A stretch of DNA of 7,578 nt. It comes from an uncultured bacterium (GTDB taxonomy: Bacteria; Bdellovibrionota_C; UBA2361; SZUA-149; CALKYB01). Position 1 is the first letter of the stretch, and each line of letters begins with the position of its first letter. The DNA is taken from positions 1 through 7,578 of the forward strand of contig CALIEE010000284.1 of NCBI GenBank assembly GCA_938022485.1, written 5' to 3'. Under the pieces are notes generated by a model. That model was not told where the DNA came from. It worked only from the letters and a program-made list of their open reading frames with translations, and ran no database searches. A program made the translations under genes and the position numbers. Shown here one piece after another: positions 1-5,881 of the stretch.

Positions 1-856
1 CTGATTGAGGTGCGCGAGCTGATTTTAGCTCTCCATCTAAAGTCACAATGTTTTTGATTGTGGACTTTCGCCCGGAGGGTAGAGCTGTAATGTCATCCCC
101 TACTTGAAAAACACCGCCAGCGATTTGACCGGCAAAGCCACGAAAATCTTGATTAGGCCGACATACCCATTGGACTGGGAACCTAGCATCTTCAAAGTTC
201 CTGTCGCTGGCTACGTGCACATTCTCCAAATGAGCGAGAAGAGGAGCGCCAGTATACCACGGCATGTTTTCAGAGTTACTGATGATATTGTCCCCTTCAA
301 GGGCACTAACTGGGATAAAGTTGATATTGCTAGTGTTTAGTTTGGGCGCAAATTTTTCATAATCTGCTCTAATCGAATCAAAAACTTTTTTGTCATAGTC
401 TACAGCGTCCATTTTGTTTACGCAGACAGTTAGCCTGGGGATTCTTAAGAGTGAGCAAATATAAGAGTGTCTTCGGGTCTGTTCAATCACACCATTTCTG
501 GCGTCGATCAAGATTACGGCCAAATTGGCTGTTGAAGCCGCAGTCACCATATTTCTAGTGTACTGAACATGCCCAGGGCTGTCAGCGATAATGAATTTTC
601 GTTTGGAGGTATTGAAATAGCGGTAAGCTACATCAATTGTTATCCCTTGTTCACGCTCAGCCCTTAAGCCATCAGTTATATTGGCGAGGTTAAACTCTCC
701 CGTTGATTGATCGCTCACGGCTTCAAGTTGATCTCTCAACAGTGACTTAGAATCGAAAAGTAACCTTCCAATTAGCGTGCTTTTGCCGTCATCCACGCTT
801 CCAGCTGTAAAAAACCGGAGAAGCTCCATTTGGTCCGCTTTAAGTTTGCTACCCAT
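1..856 (-). CDS. cysN: Sulfate adenylyltransferase subunit 1 (CysN), 3'-truncated by the window edge
   Basis: This is the GTPase subunit of ATP sulfurylase, which with CysD converts sulfate and ATP to adenosine 5'-phosphosulfate (APS) in the cytoplasm. The minus-strand frame is open for 285 codons from ATG at 856-854 to the left edge. It shows an EF-Tu-like G domain: P-loop GSVDDGKST at 19-27, switch region EREQGITID at 67-75, G3 motif DSPGH at 92-96, NKMD at 147-150 and SAL at 184-186. The start of the beta-barrel domain 2 follows (about 226-285). E. coli CysN is about 475 residues, so roughly 40% is missing. A C-terminal APS kinase fusion (CysNC/NodQ type) can therefore be neither seen nor excluded. 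The start overlaps the cysD stop as TAATG, and GAGGGA lies 8 nt upstream (870-865), so the start is well supported and translation is probably coupled to cysD. Confidence 0.96.
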   Translation of the reverse strand, partial: MGSKLKADQMELLRFFTAGSVDDGKSTLIGRLLFDSKSLLRDQLEAVSDQSTGEFNLANITDGLRAEREQGITIDVAYRYFNTSKRKFIIADSPGHVQYTRNMVTAASTANLAVILIDARNGVIEQTRRHSYICSLLRIPRLTVCVNKMDAVDYDKKVFDSIRADYEKFAPKLNTSNINFIPVSALEGDNIISNSENMPWYTGAPLLAHLENVHVASDRNFEDARFPVQWVCRPNQDFRGFAGQIAGGVFQVGDDITALPSGRKSTIKNIVTLDGELKSARAPQS

Positions 857-1758
857 TAGAAATATCCCTCTTTTTTCCTATCTTCCATAGCCGCCTCGGA
901 AACCTTGTCGTCAAACCTGGCTCCTCTCTCACTTACTTGGGCTCTAGCAATTTCAGCAATTATGTCTCCGGTGGTTCTAGCTTCAGACTCAACCATTCCA
1001 GTGCAGAAAATGTCACCGACAGTTCTTACTCGAACCGATTTCCTCATTGGTTTCTCCCCATCCTTCAAGGGAGTCAGATCACTGCAAGCGATTAGCTGAC
1101 CATCTCTGACGACTACTTCCCGTTCGTGGGTAAAATATATCGAAGGCACTTCTATTTTCTCGCGGTCGATGTATTGCCATACATCCAATTCAGTCCAATT
1201 ACTAAGCGGAAAGACACGAATATTCTCGCCTGCGTTGATACGAGCATTGTAAACATTCCAAAGTTCAGGACGCTGATTTTTTGGATCCCATCCACCGAAC
1301 TCATCTCTAAAAGAAAAGATTCTCTCTTTGGCTCTGGCTTTCTCTTCATCCCTTCTTGCTCCGCCAATAGCAGCTTGAAATTTGTGCTCTTCAAGAGCTG
1401 ATAATAGAGTAGGGATTTGTAAACGATTTCTGCTTGTTTCCCCAGGTGTCTGCTGGGCTATGCCTTTTTCAATTGCCTCGCCAACCGACCTAACAATTAA
1501 GTTTTCGTTCAACTCCTCTGCTCTGCGGTCTCTAAATTCAATAACTTCAGGGAAATTATGTTCAGTGTCGATATGCATTAAGGGGAAGGGAAACTTACCT
1601 GGTCGAAAAGCCTTTTCAGCTAATCGAAGTAAGCAAATTGAATCCTTGCCTCCAGAGAACAAAAGAACTGGTCTTTCAAATTCTGTAGCTACTTCTCTCA
1701 TGATGTGGATGCTCTCAGTTTCGAGCATGTCTAAATGTGATAATCGGTATTCTTCCAC
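856..1758 (-). CDS. cysD: Sulfate adenylyltransferase subunit 2 (CysD), GTG start
   Basis: This is the catalytic subunit of ATP sulfurylase (sulfate + ATP to APS + PPi) and the partner of CysN. It is a PP-loop (adenine nucleotide alpha-hydrolase-like) protein: SGGKDS at 35-40, HIDTEHNFPE at 62-71, GGARRDEE at 132-139 and SNWTELDVW at 186-194, ending DRKKEGYF. The frame is open upstream to an ATG at 1899, but that form would overlap the regulator gene by 104 bp and add 47 unrelated residues. From GTG at 1758 the product begins VEEYRLSHL. This aligns without gaps to E. coli CysD MDQIRLTHL, and gives 300 residues against about 302 in E. coli. A GAGGA (1773-1769) lies 10 nt upstream. The gene starts 37 bp after the regulator stop and overlaps cysN by one base, so all three probably form one operon. 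The PP-loop reads SGGKDS, where the E. coli protein, as I recall it, has SIGKDS; this is the generic PP-loop form and should be functional. Confidence 0.95.
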   Translation of the reverse strand: MEEYRLSHLDMLETESIHIMREVATEFERPVLLFSGGKDSICLLRLAEKAFRPGKFPFPLMHIDTEHNFPEVIEFRDRRAEELNENLIVRSVGEAIEKGIAQQTPGETSRNRLQIPTLLSALEEHKFQAAIGGARRDEEKARAKERIFSFRDEFGGWDPKNQRPELWNVYNARINAGENIRVFPLSNWTELDVWQYIDREKIEVPSIYFTHEREVVVRDGQLIACSDLTPLKDGEKPMRKSVRVRTVGDIFCTGMVESEARTTGDIIAEIARAQVSERGARFDDKVSEAAMEDRKKEGYF

Positions 1759-1795
1759 CTTTCTAGTATCCTCTTTGATTTCCTCGATTAAATAA

Positions 1796-2203
1796 TTAAA
1801 TTGAAAAGTCTGGCACAGAGTTTTGTTCAGCTTTCTTTCGCAAAACATCTCGAAAGCTGCACTTGTCGAACTGATCGAACCAAGCTTTTTCAGCTTCATT
1901 TACTATCTGACTGAAGCAGCATGAAGTACTGGGCAGACTGTTTGGCGGCTGGAAAGTTCTGACAACCTGCCCAGGGCTAAATTCATTGGGATTGAGTACA
2001 AGTCTGTACCCACCTTCCTTGCCTCTGGTCGATGAAACAAACCCCGCTTCCTTAAGTTCTCTCATAATACTCTCAAGAAATTTGAGAGGTATGTCCTGGT
2101 TCTTAGCGATGGCTGGAATAGAACGTGCCTGACCTCGCTCAAGGCCGCTTAGCTCGAGCAAGGCTCGTAAAGCGTATAGACATTTATTTGAAATTCCAGC
2201 CAT
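1796..2203 (-). CDS. Rrf2-family transcriptional regulator, probable sulfur/cysteine regulator
   Basis: A 135-residue winged-helix DNA-binding protein of the Rrf2 family (relatives CymR, IscR, NsrR). The family signature is clear: the N-terminal helix with CLYALRALLEL (8-18), the helix-turn-helix IPAIAKNQDIPLKFLESIM (29-47), and the wing RGKEGGYRL (60-68). The C-terminal part is divergent. It holds Cys95-Cys96 and Cys115, but not the C-x5-C-x5-C-x2-H arrangement of IscR, so an IscR-type [2Fe-2S] cluster is not supported. Being first in the cysDN operon and divergent from cysI-cobA-cysE, with a palindrome 25 bp upstream, suggests (inference) a CymR-like repressor of both arms that also controls itself. 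The effector is unknown. In Bacillus and Staphylococcus CymR senses cysteine status through CysK and O-acetylserine. The start codon is fixed by family alignment; I see no clear Shine-Dalgarno sequence before it. Confidence 0.88.
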   Translation of the reverse strand: MAGISNKCLYALRALLELSGLERGQARSIPAIAKNQDIPLKFLESIMRELKEAGFVSSTRGKEGGYRLVLNPNEFSPGQVVRTFQPPNSLPSTSCCFSQIVNEAEKAWFDQFDKCSFRDVLRKKAEQNSVPDFSI

Positions 2204-2227
2204 CGTGTAATAAGGTTTAAAGACACT

Positions 2228-2252
2228 TATCCCTAGTTAGCCGATAGGGATA
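2228..2252. promoter_or_regulatory. Perfect palindrome, candidate Rrf2 operator between divergent cys operons
   Basis: TATCCCTA (2228-2235) and TAGGGATA (2245-2252) are exact inverted repeats of 8 bp separated by 9 bp, centred on 2240. The 25-bp dyad is of the length usually bound by Rrf2 dimers. It lies 25 bp upstream of the regulator ATG and just before the extended -10-like element for cysI, where a bound repressor would block polymerase on the right and plausibly on the left too. The arms do not match the IscR type 1 consensus half-site (YYGACT). That this is the regulator's own site is inference from position and symmetry. Confidence 0.6.
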
Positions 2253-2255
2253 GTA

Positions 2256-2264
2256 TGGTATAAA
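2256..2264 (+). promoter_or_regulatory. Candidate extended -10 promoter element for cysI-cobA-cysE
   Basis: TGG followed by TATAAA fits an extended -10 (TGnTATAAT) with one mismatch, which would place the transcription start near 2271 and give a leader of about 70 nt. No convincing -35 is seen at 17-18 bp; that position (about 2235-2241) falls inside the palindrome. A weak -35 with an extended -10 is typical of regulated promoters. This is a sequence-only prediction. Confidence 0.4.
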
Positions 2265-2296
2265 CTAATTGTCAATAGCCCCTGACCGTTAGATAC

Positions 2297-2319
2297 TACC
2301 TCGACTAATTATTCAGGTA
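2297..2319. promoter_or_regulatory. Secondary dyad in the cysI leader, possible auxiliary operator
   Basis: TACCT (2297-2301) and AGGTA (2315-2319) form a perfect 5-bp inverted repeat with a 13-bp spacer, centred on 2308, 68 bp from the main palindrome centre. Aligned at their centres, the two sites share a CC and a GG at equivalent positions but little else. The spacer contains CGACTA, which recalls the IscR half-site, but the opposite half does not match. This could be a second, weaker operator or chance. Confidence 0.22.
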
Positions 2320-2340
2320 ACCGCAGGAATTCTTGTAGAT

Positions 2341-4032
2341 ATGGCCGAAGAAAAACTTTCTAAACTAGAGAAGATTAAAGACTCCAGTAATTTCCTTGTA
2401 GGGAGTATCCCTCAAGAGCTCGAAGACGACTCAGCTAATTTCTCAAAGGACAATGCCCAGCTGCTTAAGTTCCACGGGATCTATCAGCAGACCGACAGAG
2501 ATACCCGAAAGTCTAACAAATCTAGCGGTAAGGGCGTTGACTATTCCTTCATGGTTAGAACGGCTTTGCCTGGTGGACTATTCACCAGTGAGCAATATGT
2601 TTTGATGGATGAGCTATGTGACAGCATGGGAGCTGGAAACATGCGGCTTACTACTCGGCAAGGCATCCAGTATCACCACATTACCAAGAAGAATCTTAGA
2701 CCTCTTATAAAAACTTTGAACGAGAAGTTGGTAACCACATTTTCTAAGTGTGGTGATGTGGTCAGAAATATTAACTGTTGCCCTGCACCATTTGCGGATC
2801 GTGAAGCCAGCGAGATCATGAAATGGTCTGAAAAACTTGATGAGGCAGTTCGGCCTAAAACCAACGCCTATATGCAGGTCTGGGTAAATGGTGAAAAAGA
2901 ACAGACGGAGACAATTACTGAAGAGCCTTTATATGGTGCTACCTATCTGCCAAGAAAGTTTAAGATTGGCTTCGCCTTTCCGGGAGACAACTGTATTGAC
3001 GTGCATTCTCATGATGTCGGTATTGTTCCAGTGATGGAAGGGAATAAGTTGACCGCTTCTACGATTTTAGTGGGAGGCGGTTTTGGTAATAGTCATGCCA
3101 AAAAAGACACCTATCCTCGTATGGCTAGTCCAATATGTGATTGTAAACCTGAGGAGATGATCGATGTAGTTAAGGTTATTATCACCATCCAGCGAGATCA
3201 TGGTAACAGGGTGGACAGAGCTCATGCCCGAATGAAGTATCTTATTGATTCATGGGGTTTGGAGAAGTTTAAAGCTGAGATGGACTCTCGCTTTGGCTCA
3301 GAATTGCCTGCTCCTTCCAAGATAGAGTGGAAGACAGGAGAGGATCATTTCGGTTGGTATGAGCAAGCCAATGGCGACTGGTTTTATGGATTATTTGTGG
3401 AGAATGGTCGCATAGTTGATAGCGATGATTCTAAACTAAGAACTGGTATCCGAAAAATAGTCGATAAGTTCTCTCCTGAGCTTCGCTTTACTGCTCAACA
3501 GAATATTTTGTTCTGTAATATCAAAAAAAGTGACAAGGATTCTTTTAATGCCCTTATGGCTGAACATGGAATTACGCGTACTGAGGATATTCCTAAGCCT
3601 ATTAAGCAGGCTATGGCATGTCCGGCGCTTCCAACATGTGGTTTGGCTTTGACTGAGTCTGAAAGAGCACTTCCTGAGATAATAAGAAGCGTTGATAAGG
3701 AACTTGAGAAATTAGGTCTTAAAGACTTTGATATTTTTACGAGAATGACCGGCTGTCCAAACGGCTGTGCTAGGCCATACTCTGCGGAGCTTGGAATTGT
3801 AGGTCGAAGCGTTGGTAAATTTAATATTTACTTAGGAGGATCTAGAGAGAATTCTCGTCTTAACGAACTTTACGCTGAGAAGGTTTCCGACGAAGATCTA
3901 GTACCGACTATAGCCCAGGTGCTGGGGTATTTTAAGGAGTCTCGCAATTCTGAAGAAGCTTTTGGTGATTTTTGTGCCCGCGTTGGGGTAGAGAAACTCC
4001 GAAATGAGTTTGGTATCTCCATCAAAGAATAG
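2341..4032 (+). CDS. cysI: Assimilatory sulfite reductase hemoprotein subunit (CysI-type)
   Basis: Reduces sulfite to sulfide with six electrons through a siroheme coupled to a [4Fe-4S] cluster in the cytoplasm. The 563-residue length matches E. coli CysI (570), and similarity is collinear from SSNFLVGSI near the N terminus to FGDFCARVGV near the C terminus. Cluster cysteines are C427-x5-C433 (ACPALPTC) and C472-x3-C476 (GCPNGC). Siroheme-binding positions fit R102 or R106 (RLTTRQ), R142 (VRNINCC) and K206/K208 (YLPRKFK). An unusual Cys pair (146-147) follows R142. No flavoprotein CysJ is nearby, so the electron donor may be encoded elsewhere or be ferredoxin. The siroheme motifs do not separate sulfite from nitrite reductases on their own, but the cysDN/cysE context favours sulfite. 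A weak AGGA lies 12 nt before the ATG. It is first in the cysI-cobA-cysE operon, with a 12-bp gap to cobA. Confidence 0.93.
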   Translation: MAEEKLSKLEKIKDSSNFLVGSIPQELEDDSANFSKDNAQLLKFHGIYQQTDRDTRKSNKSSGKGVDYSFMVRTALPGGLFTSEQYVLMDELCDSMGAGNMRLTTRQGIQYHHITKKNLRPLIKTLNEKLVTTFSKCGDVVRNINCCPAPFADREASEIMKWSEKLDEAVRPKTNAYMQVWVNGEKEQTETITEEPLYGATYLPRKFKIGFAFPGDNCIDVHSHDVGIVPVMEGNKLTASTILVGGGFGNSHAKKDTYPRMASPICDCKPEEMIDVVKVIITIQRDHGNRVDRAHARMKYLIDSWGLEKFKAEMDSRFGSELPAPSKIEWKTGEDHFGWYEQANGDWFYGLFVENGRIVDSDDSKLRTGIRKIVDKFSPELRFTAQQNILFCNIKKSDKDSFNALMAEHGITRTEDIPKPIKQAMACPALPTCGLALTESERALPEIIRSVDKELEKLGLKDFDIFTRMTGCPNGCARPYSAELGIVGRSVGKFNIYLGGSRENSRLNELYAEKVSDEDLVPTIAQVLGYFKESRNSEEAFGDFCARVGVEKLRNEFGISIKE

Positions 4033-4044
4033 ACAGAGACTCCA

Positions 4045-4881
4045 ATGTCATCACTAGAGTTTGATCCAGAAGATAGCTTTAAGCCTCCTGTTTATATTGT
4101 CGGTGCTGGGCCGGGTGATCCTGATTTATTGACTGTCGCGGCGACCAAAGCAATTGCGAAAGCCGAACTGGTTCTTTATGACCGCTTAGTTAGTGAAGAG
4201 ATTCTTTCAATGATACCAGCTGCAGCAGAGGCTGTTTACGTCGGAAAGTTGGAGGGGGAGCAGGACAAAGGTCAGGCCCTAATTTTTCGTAAGTTGGTTA
4301 AAGCTATCAATATTGGAAAGCGAGTGGTCAGACTTAAAGGAGGGGATCCTTTAGTCTTTGGTCGAGGTGTCGAAGAATGGCTTTTTGTTAAAAATCTTGG
4401 TTGTGAAGTTCGTTATATACCAGGGATTAGTAGCGGCCTTGCTGTTCCTGGGCGAGCTGGAATTCCAATGACAGCTCGAGGGCTTTCTAGTTCCTTTATT
4501 GTTGTTACAGGACAACTTAGAAAAGGGGCAGATAAGTCTGAAGAAATATCTCGCTGGAAGAATTATGGTTCACTTGAGACCATTGTTGTTTTGATGGGAG
4601 TCAGTCGCAGAAAAGAAATTGCGAAGTATCTTATTGAGGGAGGTAAGGATGAGAGCCTTCCAGTTGCCTTTATTGAAAATGGGACATGCCCAAGACAAAA
4701 AATATTGAGATCCAGTTTAGGGGAGGTTGCTGCCGGAGAAGTCGAGGTTTCAGCTCCTGCAGTATTTGTAGTTGGTGAAGTATGCCGATATAGTGAAGTT
4801 CTTTTGTCGGACGTTATTCCCGAGTTCAAGTTCGGAACTGATAATTTCATGGTAGCCAATTCCGTTGAAAACAGAAAATAG
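4045..4881 (+). CDS. cobA: Uroporphyrinogen-III C-methyltransferase (SUMT), siroheme branch
   Basis: Transfers two methyl groups from S-adenosylmethionine to uroporphyrinogen III, giving precorrin-2, the siroheme precursor. The 278-residue protein is a single tetrapyrrole methylase domain: VGAGPGDPDLL at 19-29, VGK at 66-68, RLKGGDPLVFGRG at 96-108, IPGISS at 125-130 and VVLMGV at 181-186. There is no CysG-type precorrin-2 oxidase/ferrochelatase domain, so that step must be encoded elsewhere. Its place 12 bp behind cysI and overlapping cysE points to siroheme supply for sulfite reductase rather than cobalamin. Some positions I remember as well conserved in SUMTs differ: GKR-x-G-x-H is here GKLEGEQ (67-73), the QxxIN Asn is Phe81, and THRG is TARG (143-146). 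No strong ribosome binding site precedes the ATG, so coupling to cysI is likely. The symbols sumT, cysG and nasF are also used for such genes. Confidence 0.9.
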   Translation: MSSLEFDPEDSFKPPVYIVGAGPGDPDLLTVAATKAIAKAELVLYDRLVSEEILSMIPAAAEAVYVGKLEGEQDKGQALIFRKLVKAINIGKRVVRLKGGDPLVFGRGVEEWLFVKNLGCEVRYIPGISSGLAVPGRAGIPMTARGLSSSFIVVTGQLRKGADKSEEISRWKNYGSLETIVVLMGVSRRKEIAKYLIEGGKDESLPVAFIENGTCPRQKILRSSLGEVAAGEVEVSAPAVFVVGEVCRYSEVLLSDVIPEFKFGTDNFMVANSVENRK

Positions 4882-5845
4882 TCATAAGTGTGTTGAGATA
4901 CAGATAGAGGTCGACAGTGAGCGAATTGCTGAGACCGTAGAAAAGCTAGAACCTCTTTACACCGTTTGTAATAAAACTGATTGCCCTGAGACGATAGTAT
5001 CTTGCTATCCCAAAGTTGAGGCAGTTCTTGAGTCTTTGCACGCCCTGATTGAAGTAATGCTTCCCGGTAAATTTTCTCCGAACCCAGAGGATACGGAAAA
5101 CTTACCAGACTTCTTAAACAGTTTGTTAAACTATGCATGGGAAAGGCTACAGCCTCAGGTTGAGAAGGCCTTGCCATTTAGAGACATTTCTTCCGGTACT
5201 ATTTTTTCTGAGATTGATTCAGAGCAATTACATAAAGAAGCTGTGTCACTAACGAGAGACTTTTTCGCTAAATTGCCCTCAGTTAGAGCTAAACTTATAG
5301 ATGACATCGAAGCGGCCTATAATGGAGACCCCGCGGTGCTCTCTTACGCCGAGGTAAAGCTGGCTTCCCCAGGCTTAATGGCAATAGTTTCTCATAGAAT
5401 TGCGCATGAACTATATAAATTAAACTTACCCCTTATTCCTAGAATTATGGCGGAATGGACTCACCAAGAGACGGGTATTGATATTCACCCTGGAGCACAA
5501 ATTGCCGAAGGGTTTTTTATTGACCATGGCACTGGTGTTGTAATTGGTGAGACATCAGTGATTGGTAAAAATGTTAAACTTTACCAAGGAGTGACGATAG
5601 GAGCTAAGAGCTTTCCATTGGACGAGAATGGAAACCCTATCAAGAATATTCAGCGGCACCCGACCCTTGAGGATGATGTAGTTGTATATTCTAACGCCTC
5701 TATTTTGGGGGGAGATACTGTAATTGGTACTGGTTCGACAATTGCAGGAAACGTTTTTCTTATGAAAAGTGTTCCAGCAGGCAGTCTGGTTGCCAACGAG
5801 GCAGGGCCGCCGGTTATAAAAGCCGCCAAAAAGGCAAAAAGTTAA
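4865..5845 (+). CDS. cysE: Serine O-acetyltransferase, EpsC type, with Cys-rich N terminus (TTG start)
   Basis: Acetylates L-serine with acetyl-CoA to O-acetylserine, the acceptor that combines with sulfide to form cysteine. The 326-residue protein has a long N-terminal helical region (about 15-190) and a left-handed beta-helix hexapeptide domain (about 205-308). Catalytic-type motifs are DIHPG (206-210), DHGTGVVIGET (220-230) and RHP (264-266). The long N-terminal region and motif spelling resemble the EpsC branch more than E. coli CysE. All four cysteines lie within the first 47 residues (C9, C35, C40, C47). The C terminus is a Lys-rich tail ending AKKAKS, without the terminal Ile that docks E. 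coli CysE into CysK. The frame is closed upstream by TAG at 4853, and the only common start before the conserved N-terminal region is TTG at 4865, overlapping cobA by 17 bp; the next ATG would delete 63 residues. Translational coupling to cobA is likely. Confidence 0.9.
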   Translation: MKTENSHKCVEIQIEVDSERIAETVEKLEPLYTVCNKTDCPETIVSCYPKVEAVLESLHALIEVMLPGKFSPNPEDTENLPDFLNSLLNYAWERLQPQVEKALPFRDISSGTIFSEIDSEQLHKEAVSLTRDFFAKLPSVRAKLIDDIEAAYNGDPAVLSYAEVKLASPGLMAIVSHRIAHELYKLNLPLIPRIMAEWTHQETGIDIHPGAQIAEGFFIDHGTGVVIGETSVIGKNVKLYQGVTIGAKSFPLDENGNPIKNIQRHPTLEDDVVVYSNASILGGDTVIGTGSTIAGNVFLMKSVPAGSLVANEAGPPVIKAAKKAKS

Positions 5846-5881
5846 AGATTGTTTTTTTAGTTTATCTTTTTGGATTTTTTT
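5836..5881. terminator. Weak AT-rich hairpin and T-run between convergent genes
   Basis: AAAAAGTTAAA (5836-5846) can pair with TTTATCTTTTT (5861-5871) with one mismatch and a 14-nt loop. GGA and a run of seven T (5875-5881) follow. It spans the cysE stop and the 16-bp gap to the convergent gene, where a terminator for cysI-cobA-cysE is expected. The stem is almost all A-T and the loop long, so it is only a candidate. Confidence 0.3.

Noticed and set aside
104..340. Plus-strand open frame of 78 codons
   Set aside because: It lies antisense to cysN, whose minus-strand frame carries intact GTPase motifs throughout; a shadow frame.
905..1795. Several plus- and minus-strand open frames within cysD
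   Set aside because: Their translations show no family features and overlap a fully conserved CysD; frame shadows.
1796..2203. Assignment of the regulator as IscR
   Set aside because: No C-x5-C-x5-C-x2-H ligand pattern and no isc/suf genes nearby.
2281..2317. CCTGA (2281-2285) and TCAGG (2313-2317) as a leader hairpin
   Set aside because: Only 5 bp with a 27-nt loop; too weak to propose as RNA structure.
2204..2340. SAM riboswitch or T-box upstream of cysI
   Set aside because: The leader from the predicted start is about 70 nt and shows neither the multi-stem SAM-I architecture nor a T-box sequence; only short dyads are present.
4563..5177. Minus-strand 204-codon open frame
   Set aside because: It runs antisense across the cobA-cysE junction, both recognised genes, and its translation looks non-natural.
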